Shown here: piece after piece, positions 1-4,441 of the stretch | Layout of the letters: the number at the start of each line of letters is the position of its first letter | How positions within the stretch are numbered: the first letter of the stretch is position 1 | Assembly: GCA_012032575.1 (NCBI GenBank) | Contig: JAAUSP010000305.1 | Span: 1 to 8,871, forward strand | DNA from: Anaerolineales bacterium | Lineage (GTDB): Bacteria > Chloroflexota > Anaerolineae > 4572-78 > J111 | Length of the DNA stretch: 8,871 nucleotides | Reading direction: 5' to 3' | Translations under genes and position numbers: made by a program | The notes under the pieces: generated by a model | Told to the model about the DNA's origin: nothing | What the model saw: only the letters and a program-made list of their open reading frames with translations | Database searches by the model: none

Positions 1-136
1 TGTCGCTGTTGGTTCGGCGGTGACGAGAGCCGCAGCTCGCGGGCGTCGCGGTGGGGCGGTCGCCGGCGCAGCCGGCAGTTAACAGCATCGCGCCGGTGAG
101 GGTGAGCCAGATGAGAGTGGGTAAATGTGCGTTCAT
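1..136 (-). CDS. Lipoprotein N-terminus, partial, probably frameshifted
   Basis: The reading frame starts at an ATG on the minus strand (134-136) and runs off the left edge. It opens with MNAHLPTLIWLTLTG and then AMLLTAGC: a short polar start, a hydrophobic stretch of about 17 residues, and a lipobox (LTAGC, Cys at residue 23). This is a classical type II signal peptide, so the mature protein should be lipid-anchored on the outer face of the membrane. After the Cys comes GDRPTATPA, a Thr/Pro/Ala-rich linker typical of solute-binding or other exported lipoproteins. From about position 33 leftward the frame gives SCGSRHRRTNSD, which is unlike a linker, while the neighbouring frame gives AAALVTAEPTAT, which is exactly like one. 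A single extra base near 31-35 would explain this. No strong Shine-Dalgarno is seen. The function of the mature protein cannot be told. Confidence 0.6.
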   Translation of the reverse strand, partial: MNAHLPTLIWLTLTGAMLLTAGCAGDRPTATPASCGSRHRRTNSD

Positions 137-221
137 GCGCGGTAAAGAGCCTTGAATTGAAGCTATCGGCGCGAGGCTGAAGAGGTCCTGTTGGTAAACC
201 ACCTAACTATGCTAAATGGCC

Positions 222-320
222 GAGGCTAAAGCCGTCGGCCTGAAAGGGCGAAGCCCTGACGGGCTGTAACTTAGCTCGAAGAGCTTTACTCTCTCAGCGT
301 GACGGCTTTAGCCTCACGCT
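222..320. repeat. Palindromic intergenic element with nested hairpins
   Basis: A perfect 15-bp inverted repeat bounds this element: GAGGCTAAAGCCGTC at 222-236 and its complement at 301-315. Between the arms are two small hairpins with the same GAA triloop: AGGGC-GAA-GCCCT (245-257) and AGCTC-GAA-GAGCT (273-285). The right end adds a third hairpin, AGCGTGA (296-302) with TCACGCT (314-320). No reading frame is carried. The layout suggests a small non-autonomous, REP-like repeat. Multi-copy status cannot be checked from one window. The flanks (137-221 and 321-340) hold nothing else I can support. Confidence 0.55.
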
Positions 321-340
321 CCTCCTCAAATATGAGTTTG

Positions 341-376
341 CCAATAAAAACTTGAAGCTGCCGGTCGCAGACCGGC
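341..376 (-). terminator. Candidate terminator after the formyltransferase gene
   Basis: GCCGGTC (360-366), loop GCA, GACCGGC (370-376) form a perfect 7-bp GC-rich stem. Read on the minus strand, the stem is followed about 10 nt later by a T-rich stretch (complement of AATAAAAA at 343-350). It lies 45 bp downstream of the formyltransferase stop in the right orientation. The gap between stem and T run is longer than ideal, so this is a weak call. Confidence 0.35.
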
Positions 377-390
377 TCGGAGCGAAACCG

Positions 391-418
391 ACCTCTAACC
401 CCTGACCCCCGGCCCCTG
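391..418. repeat. Degenerate 7-bp tandem tract
   Basis: Four successive heptamers can be read here: ACCTCTA, ACCCCTG, ACCCCCG, GCCCCTG. They share the pattern NCCYCTR-like with one or two differences each. The tract ends two bases before the formyltransferase stop codon and lies in its 3' untranslated region. It is one of several 7-bp-periodic tracts in the window. Confidence 0.45.
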
Positions 419-420
419 CC

Positions 421-1230
421 TCACATATATTTCCATAACTCAAAAATCGTGCCGTAGCGGCCCCCCTGCTGGCGGAAGCGGCGCTGGTCGGCGGGTTTGG
501 GCCAGGTGTGGTAGCTGGCCTGGCTGTTATTCTGGGGCAGGCGGGGCGGGTTGCCGGCGGCAATCAGATTGACGGCTTTGACCAGCATCTCCGCGCCCAC
601 CACTGAGCTTTTGTAGGACAGGGAGAGAATGGTGTCGTCGGGGGTCACGTTAATCCGTTCTTGCAGCAGCAGTTGGCCGGTATCGAACTTTTCATCCACC
701 CAGTGAATGGTGACGCCGGTTTCTTTTTCCCGATTGGTAATGACCCAAAAATAGGGAAACAGCCCGCGATGGCGCGGCAGCAGGGCCGGGTGAATATTGA
801 TGACGCCGCAGCGGGCCAGGTCAATGATAGGCTTTTTGATAAACTGGTTGAGGTAGACGGAAATAACCAAATCGGGCTGCCAGGCTTGAATCTGGTCGAA
901 GGTTTCTTTCGCGTTGACATCAGGCGAGCCGATGACCGGCACGGCATACAGCCGGCGCATATCGCGCAGCGAGTTGACTTTGGGGGTGCGGCCCAGCAGC
1001 CGGAAGGCAATCGCCGTGGCCCGGCTCTGGAACAACTCCAACGCTTTGCGACCCACAAAACGCAGTCCAGCCCGCTGTAACAGATACCACAAGCCGTCCG
1101 GCAGACTTTTACCGTAGATCAGGCAGTCGGAGCGAACCACACCGACCACCTGCCCCGGAAACTCCTTGAGCAGCCGCTCGGTCATGAGATTGGAAAATAA
1201 ACTTTCGTAGGTCAGGATGACGATGCGCAT
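421..1230 (-). CDS. Formyltransferase, probable sugar N-formyltransferase
   Basis: This 269-residue protein belongs to the formyltransferase fold family (methionyl-tRNA formyltransferase, GART, sugar N-formyltransferases), which uses N10-formyltetrahydrofolate. The family signature is clear: INIHPALLPRHRG at 144-156 carries the catalytic Asn145 and His147 with the SLLPxxRG-type loop, and KFDTG at 181-185 supplies the catalytic Asp183. PDLVISVYLNQFI (119-131) is the strand leading into the active site. The length is short for methionyl-tRNA formyltransferase, which normally has an extra C-terminal OB-like domain, and closer to sugar formyltransferases such as the GDP-perosamine enzyme WbkC. 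The partner gene upstream (1377-2480) is a sugar aminotransferase, so the likely job is to formylate a 4-amino sugar on a nucleotide carrier in the cytoplasm. The C-terminus (YHTWPKPADQRRFRQQG) is basic. No good Shine-Dalgarno precedes the ATG. The exact substrate is inference. Confidence 0.85.
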   Translation of the reverse strand: MRIVILTYESLFSNLMTERLLKEFPGQVVGVVRSDCLIYGKSLPDGLWYLLQRAGLRFVGRKALELFQSRATAIAFRLLGRTPKVNSLRDMRRLYAVPVIGSPDVNAKETFDQIQAWQPDLVISVYLNQFIKKPIIDLARCGVINIHPALLPRHRGLFPYFWVITNREKETGVTIHWVDEKFDTGQLLLQERINVTPDDTILSLSYKSSVVGAEMLVKAVNLIAAGNPPRLPQNNSQASYHTWPKPADQRRFRQQGGRYGTIFELWKYM

Positions 1231-1256
1231 GGCAAATTCGATTGTTACCTGGGTCT

Positions 1257-1366
1257 CATGTCATTTCGAGGCCGCAGGCCGAGAAATCCCTCCGAAATAA
1301 CTGTTAAAAGGATTTGGCTGGACATACCGACAATCAGGGGATTTCTCCCTTCGGTCGAAATGACAT
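1257..1366. repeat. Inverted-repeat element between aminotransferase and formyltransferase
   Basis: Two arms face each other over a 46-bp centre: CATGTCATTTCGA at 1257-1269 plus AGAAATCCC at 1282-1290 on the left, and the complements at 1354-1366 and 1337-1346 on the right. The bases between the two blocks of each arm differ (GGCCGCAGGCCG on the left, CCGAAGGG-like on the right), so each arm is itself a small hairpin (TTTC...GAAA). Repeats of the general form GTCATTTCGA...GAGAAATC are common in bacterial intergenic regions. It fills nearly all of the 146-bp gap between the two genes and would form a strong structure in a shared transcript. Confidence 0.65.
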
Positions 1367-1376
1367 GGGTGAGCAC

Positions 1377-2480
1377 TTATAAATTGGCAATGCTATTACA
1401 AATATAATCCACCTGTTCCGACGTGAGCGTTGCGCCGGAGGGCAGGTTGAGGCCCCGGCGAGAGAGGTCCTCGGCGATGGGCAGAGATTGGCCGGTTTGG
1501 TACATCGGCAGGGTGTGGACAGGGTAAAAGAAGGGGCGGGTTTCGATGCCGCGTTCGCGCAGGCGGGTGCGCAGATCGTCTCGGCTCAGGCCAAAATCAT
1601 CCTCGACAATCACCGAGTACATCCAAAAGACATTTTCGGCCCAGGGAAGCTGCGGTGGCAGGGTCAAGCCGGGAATCTCGCTCAGGCGGCGGTTATAATG
1701 GGCGGCGTTACGACAGCGGATCGCCAGCAGTTCTTCGATCCGCTCCAGTTGAGCCAGGCCGATGGCCGCCTGGATATTGGTCATGCGGTAGTTAAAAGCC
1801 ACTTCCGGGTGGAAATAGGGATTCTCGGGGGTGCGGCCCTGGTTTTCCAGGAAAAAGGCCCGCTCGGCCCAGGCCTGATTGTTGGTAACGATGATGCCGC
1901 CCTCGCCGGTGGTGATGATTTTGTTGCCGTAAAAGCTAAAAATCGCCGCGTCGCTCAGGCTGCCGACCCGCCGGCCCTTGTACCTGGCCCCGTGCGCCTC
2001 GGCGGCGTCTTCGAGCAGCCATAAGCCGTGCTTGTCGGCGATGGCTCGCAGCGGGTCCATGTCGGCCGGGTGGCCGTACAGATGCACGGCCATAATCGCT
2101 TTGGTGCGCGGGGTAATGGCCGCCTCGACGGTGGCGGGGTCAATATTCCAGGTCTCGCGTTCGGAGTCGACAAAAACCGGAGTCGCTCCCGTGTACTGGA
2201 TGGCATTGGCCGTGGCCACGTAAGTCAGGCTGGGCATGATGACTTCATCGCCGGGGCCGAGGTTGAGGGTAGCCGCCAGCAGATGCAGGGCCACCGTGCC
2301 GTTGAAGGCCGCCACCCCATACTGCGTGTCGCAGTAGGCCGCAAACTGACTTTCAAAATCGCGCACATATTTGCCCAGCGACGAAACCCAGCCGCTCCTA
2401 ACGCAGTCGGTCACATAAGCCAGTTCTTTATCGCCCAGCAGCGGTTCGGCAACCGGGATGAAGGGTTGATGATGGGACAA
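1377..2480 (-). CDS. DegT/DnrJ/EryC1/StrS sugar aminotransferase, perosamine synthase-like
   Basis: This 367-residue PLP enzyme transfers an amino group, usually from glutamate, to a nucleotide-linked keto sugar. The family features are all in place: FNGTVALHLL (59-68) for phosphate binding, GDEVIMPSLTYVATANAI (77-94), LLEDAAEAHGA (155-165) with Asp158 for the PLP ring nitrogen, and FSFYGNKIITTGEGG (181-195) with Lys187 as the Schiff-base lysine. The GNKxxTTGEGG form and the SLTYVATANA segment resemble GDP-perosamine synthase (Per/RfbE) more than PseC or ArnB, though the sugar cannot be fixed from sequence alone. The length is normal for the family. The start is TTG: AGGAG sits 5 nt upstream and no in-frame ATG is near. 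It is the first gene of a unit with the formyltransferase, which suggests a 4-amino then 4-formamido sugar for O-antigen or other surface glycan. Confidence 0.9.
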   Translation of the reverse strand: MSHHQPFIPVAEPLLGDKELAYVTDCVRSGWVSSLGKYVRDFESQFAAYCDTQYGVAAFNGTVALHLLAATLNLGPGDEVIMPSLTYVATANAIQYTGATPVFVDSERETWNIDPATVEAAITPRTKAIMAVHLYGHPADMDPLRAIADKHGLWLLEDAAEAHGARYKGRRVGSLSDAAIFSFYGNKIITTGEGGIIVTNNQAWAERAFFLENQGRTPENPYFHPEVAFNYRMTNIQAAIGLAQLERIEELLAIRCRNAAHYNRRLSEIPGLTLPPQLPWAENVFWMYSVIVEDDFGLSRDDLRTRLRERGIETRPFFYPVHTLPMYQTGQSLPIAEDLSRRGLNLPSGATLTSEQVDYICNSIANL

Positions 2481-2485
2481 GGCTG

Positions 2486-2490
2486 CTCCT
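2486..2490 (-). promoter_or_regulatory. Shine-Dalgarno fixing the TTG start
   Basis: On the minus strand AGGAG lies 5 nt before the TTG at 2478-2480. It decides the uncommon start codon of the aminotransferase, since no in-frame ATG is close. Confidence 0.7.
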
Positions 2491-2558
2491 AAAAATCAGG
2501 GAACTGAGGGAACTGAAGGAACTAAAAATCTAGCAGTTCCCTTCGTTCCCTCAGTTCC
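2489..2558. repeat. Long palindrome with internal repeats in the aminotransferase leader
   Basis: Arm 2500-2523 and arm 2535-2558 are complementary at 21 of 24 positions, around an 11-nt loop. The left arm is built from a 9-bp unit, GGGAACTGA, repeated twice and followed by a degenerate third. The 9-mer CTAAAAATC occurs directly repeated at 2489-2497 and 2522-2530, flanking the left arm. In the minus-strand transcript the hairpin would end about 10 nt before the Shine-Dalgarno of the aminotransferase gene. Confidence 0.6.
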
Positions 2559-2564
2559 TTTCTT

Positions 2565-2597
2565 CAAAGAAAAGGGAGACGTATGGCGGCGTCTCCC
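2565..2597 (-). terminator. Terminator-like hairpin (possible attenuator) in the aminotransferase leader
   Basis: GGGAGACG (2574-2581) pairs perfectly with CGTCTCCC (2590-2597). Read on the minus strand the 8-bp stem is followed directly by TTTTCTTTG (complement of 2565-2573), the usual form of an intrinsic terminator. It lies between the best minus-strand promoter (2620-2648) and the aminotransferase start (2480), so it would act on that gene's own leader. Confidence 0.5.
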
Positions 2598-2619
2598 CAC
2601 CTCTATAAAACAAGGCCAA

Positions 2620-2648
2620 ATCATAACCCTAACCAGAGCAAAAGTCAA
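2620..2648 (-). promoter_or_regulatory. Promoter for the aminotransferase-formyltransferase unit
   Basis: On the minus strand TTGACT (2643-2648) and TATGAT (2620-2625) are spaced by exactly 17 bp. Each matches the housekeeping sigma consensus at five of six positions. Transcription would start near 2613 and leave a leader of about 130 nt before the TTG start. This is the best promoter-like match I found in the window. Confidence 0.6.
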
Positions 2649-2679
2649 AGTTATTCTCAACGTTCATGTCCGCTCAGTA

Positions 2680-2702
2680 AAACCCCCAAAAATTGGGGGT
2701 TT
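2680..2702. terminator. Perfect palindrome AAACCCCCAA/TTGGGGGTTT
   Basis: AAACCCCCAA (2680-2689) and TTGGGGGTTT (2693-2702) form a perfect 10-bp stem with a 3-nt AAA loop. Short T or A runs flank both sides, so it could terminate weakly in either direction. No gene ends beside it, so its role is open; it could also be a protein-binding palindrome. Confidence 0.4.
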
Positions 2703-2757
2703 CAAAAGTTGAATTCAATGTTATAGTCTGTGGGTGAATGGGTGAGGGTTTTCGACC

Positions 2758-2793
2758 AAACAGCCTCTAACCGCTAAGGTTAGGGGCTGTTTT
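2758..2793 (+). terminator. Strong intrinsic terminator without an obvious gene
   Basis: AAACAGCCTCTAACC (2758-2772) and GGTTAGGGGCTGTTT (2778-2792) form a 15-position stem with one imperfect position around a 5-nt loop (GCTAA). TTTTCATTT follows on the plus strand. This is a textbook rho-independent terminator, yet no plus-strand gene lies between it and the minus-strand aminotransferase. Confidence 0.65.
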
Positions 2794-2811
2794 CATTTCT
2801 GAATATTGAGA

Positions 2812-2915
2812 CCTAAGTATAGCATGACCCCGACCTATACTTAGACTCGACCCTGACCTATACTTAGACTCAACCCTGACCTATACTTAGACTCAACCTC
2901 ATGCTATACTTAGAG
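2812..2915. repeat. Array of 23-bp tandem repeats with an inverted flanking copy
   Basis: Three 23-bp units begin at 2832, 2855 and 2878; each starts with GACCTATACTTAGACTC and the units differ at only a few bases. A fourth partial unit (2901-2915) keeps the core CTATACTTAG. On the left, 2812-2821 carries the core in the opposite orientation. The left copy and the last copy extend to a perfect 15-bp inverted pair, CTAAGTATAGCATGA (2812-2826) and its complement (2899-2913). A degenerate further copy (ATAAGTATGACC) lies at 2928-2939. The array sits about 110 bp before the dehydratase gene. Iteron-like or operator-like protein binding is possible; no replication gene is nearby. Confidence 0.75.
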
Positions 2916-2960
2916 ATGGGTCCGGGGATAAGTATGACCTGGCTGAGGTATTAGGCCACG

Positions 2961-2989
2961 TTGGATATTTCCCTTTTTTGCCAGATAAC
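2961..2989 (+). promoter_or_regulatory. Possible promoter of the dehydratase gene
   Basis: TTGGAT (2961-2966) and GATAAC (2984-2989) are 17 bp apart, 35 bp before the ATG at 3025. The -35 matches only TTG of the consensus and the -10 matches four of six. A modest AAAGGTT at 3004-3010 could be a distant ribosome binding site. The correct spacing is the main support. Confidence 0.35.
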
Positions 2990-3024
2990 GCACTCCCAAT
3001 CATAAAGGTTAGAACAATCGCCCG

Positions 3025-4017
3025 ATGAAAGTGACAGATATAAAAACTTATGTTGTGGCTAATCCGCCGCCGCATTTTGGCGGCCTTTACTGGATTTTCC
3101 TCAAGCTAACCACCGCCGACAACCTGACTGGTTATGGGGAGGTTTATTCGGTGCCGTTTCACCCGCACGTGGTGGCCCGGATGATCGAGGATGTCTGCGC
3201 CCGCTATGTGCTGGGGGCTGATCCGTTCAAGATTGAACGCTTGTGGCGGATCGTTTATTCCAGCGGGTATACCCAGCGGCCCGACCCGTCGCTGTTGGGC
3301 ATCCTGAGCGGGATCGAGATGGCCTGCTGGGACATCATCGGCAAGGCGCTGAACAAGCCCGTTTATGAACTGCTGGGCGGCCAGGTTCACGACAAGCTGC
3401 GCTCCTACACCTACCTTTACCCGACTGAAACAGACCCCACCAATGTTTACCATGACCCCGAACTGGCGGCGATTCGAGCGGCTGAGTATGTCGAAAAAGG
3501 CTTTACCGCTGTTAAGTTTGACCCGGTCGGCCCCTACTCGGCGTTTGATCCCCGGCAGCTTTCGCTGGAGGCGCTGGACCACACCGAAACTTTTGTCAAA
3601 ACCGTTCGGGCAGCGGTGGGCAGCCGGTGCGATTTGCTTCTGGGGACGCACGGACAGATGACCCCGGCCAGTGCGATCCGTCTGGCCCGGCGGCTGGAAA
3701 AGTATGACCCGCTCTGGTTTGAAGAGCCGACGCCGCCCGAAAACCCGGCAGCCATGGCCCAGGTTGCCCGCCAAACCAGCATCCCCATTGCCACCGGCGA
3801 GCGGCTGACCACCAAGTATGAGTTTGCCAGAGTGCTGGAGACCCAGGCGGCCTCGATTTTGCAGATGGCCCTGGGCCGGGTGGGCGGTATTCTGGAAGGC
3901 AAAAAGATCGCCGGCATGGCCGAGGCGTTTTACGCCCAAATCGCACCCCATCTGTACTGCGGACCGATTGCCGCCGCGGCGGATATTCAGCTTGCCGCGT
4001 GCAGCCCCAACTTTTAA
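3025..4017 (+). CDS. Mandelate racemase/muconate lactonizing enzyme family dehydratase, frame broken near the end
   Basis: This is an enolase-superfamily enzyme of the sugar-acid dehydratase kind (such as galactonate or mannonate dehydratases), which removes a proton next to a carboxylate and eliminates water with Mg2+. The N-terminal capping domain (about 1-125) is followed by the TIM barrel with TAVKFDP (161-167), LLLGTHGQM (204-212), WFEEPTPPEN (231-240), IATGERLTTKYEF (255-267) and QIAPHLYCGP (305-314). Glu233 and Glu259 are the expected metal ligands. His209 and His309 are the expected acid-base candidates. The usual first metal ligand, an Asp two residues before His209 in galactonate dehydratase, is Gly207 here. 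The frame stops with TAA at 4015-4017 after QLAACSPNF, but the next frame continues the family at once; one extra T would give 394 residues, a normal length. Substrate unknown; cytoplasmic sugar-acid catabolism is likely. Confidence 0.8.
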   Translation: MKVTDIKTYVVANPPPHFGGLYWIFLKLTTADNLTGYGEVYSVPFHPHVVARMIEDVCARYVLGADPFKIERLWRIVYSSGYTQRPDPSLLGILSGIEMACWDIIGKALNKPVYELLGGQVHDKLRSYTYLYPTETDPTNVYHDPELAAIRAAEYVEKGFTAVKFDPVGPYSAFDPRQLSLEALDHTETFVKTVRAAVGSRCDLLLGTHGQMTPASAIRLARRLEKYDPLWFEEPTPPENPAAMAQVARQTSIPIATGERLTTKYEFARVLETQAASILQMALGRVGGILEGKKIAGMAEAFYAQIAPHLYCGPIAAAADIQLAACSPNF

Positions 4018-4208
4018 TCCAGGAGAGCATTCAAACCTGGGGCGGCTTCCACGCCGAAATCCTCAAAGAGCCACTGGTCTGGCAGGACGGATATATTATT
4101 CCCCCCACCCGGCCCGGCCTGGGCGTCGAGCTAAACGAAGAGGTGGCCGCCCGCCATCCCTACACCGGCAGCCGGCTCCACCTTGAGATGCTGGACCGGC
4201 CGGTTTGA
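4014..4208 (+). pseudogene. C-terminal remainder of the dehydratase in the -1 frame
   Basis: From 4014 the frame reads LIQESIQTWGGFHAEILKEP, then VWQDGYIIPPTRPGLGVELN and onward to a TGA at 4206-4208. Segments like 'GFHAEIL', 'DGYIIPP' and 'PGLGVELNEE' are the standard end of mandelate racemase/muconate lactonizing family dehydratases. It joins seamlessly to SPNF at 4006-4014 if the run TTTT at 4012-4015 had five T. A GTG at 3999 opens this frame but has no reason to be a true start. This is therefore one gene with a one-base deletion, whether a real mutation or a sequence error, not two genes. Confidence 0.8.
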
Positions 4209-4376
4209 GACGTGAGGCGAGGATGCGAGGAAATCTTCGCCTCACACCTCATCGCCTCTTATTTTCACGGAAAGGCCTGGTCCACGCAGGTGGTCAAACT
4301 GCTGGAAGATGTTCTCCAGACTGATTTACGTGCACCAGGATTCCCGGAGGTGCTGGCGGGGACAGAAGGCGGCTAG
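4209..4376 (+). pseudogene. Short orphan reading frame, possible gene remnant
   Basis: In the same frame as the dehydratase tail, codons stay open from 4209 to a TAG at 4374-4376. From about 4260 the translation looks protein-like: YFHGKAWSTQVVKLLEDVLQ then TDLRAPGFPEVLAGTEGG. The first half overlaps the terminator words and is probably not coding. No ATG or good ribosome binding site supports expression; a GTG at 4212 is the only candidate. I recognise no family. It could be a leftover C-terminus of a deleted gene, or chance. Confidence 0.25.
4213..4265 (+). terminator. Probable terminator after the dehydratase gene
   Basis: TGAGGCGA (4213-4220) can pair perfectly with TCGCCTCA (4237-4244), and GAGGCGA (4214-4220) can also pair with TCGCCTC (4252-4258). 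The second pairing is followed by TTATTTT. The stretch starts 5 bp after the dehydratase stop and consists of short repeated words, so alternative folds exist. Confidence 0.45.
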
Positions 4377-4430
4377 GCTTGGCCCAACAGGATTGTTTGT
4401 GGAGCTAAAGTATGATAGACTGCTTATAAA

Positions 4431-4435
4431 GGGGG
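4431..4435 (+). promoter_or_regulatory. Shine-Dalgarno of the transhydrogenase gene, with a -10-like box upstream
   Basis: AAAGGGGG ends 6 nt before the ATG at 4442. TATGAT at 4411-4416 is a good -10 match, but no convincing -35 stands 16-18 bp before it. The same AAAGGGGG word is reused before the next gene (5841-5848). Confidence 0.5.
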
Positions 4436-4441
4436 AAACAC

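Noticed and set aside
2636..2674. Minus-strand 12-codon leader peptide (ATG at 2670, MNVENNFDFCSG) for the attenuator-like leader
   Set aside because: It lies at and upstream of the proposed promoter, has no good ribosome binding site, and has no run of codons for a regulating amino acid.
2735..2795. tRNA gene before the orphan terminator
   Set aside because: GGGTTTTCGACC looks slightly like a T arm, but no acceptor stem, anticodon arm or D arm can be built around it.
2832..2915. CRISPR array from the 23-bp repeats
   Set aside because: The units follow each other directly with no unique spacers, and no cas gene is present.
4009..4017. Programmed -1 frameshift in the dehydratase gene
   Set aside because: AAC TTT TAA is not a good slippery heptamer: the Phe tRNA would have to re-pair with CTT. 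Nothing in the family calls for recoding, so a base deletion or error is simpler.
3999..4208. Separate small gene starting at GTG 3999
   Set aside because: Its product is the missing C-terminus of the dehydratase, and the GTG lies inside that gene without its own ribosome binding site.
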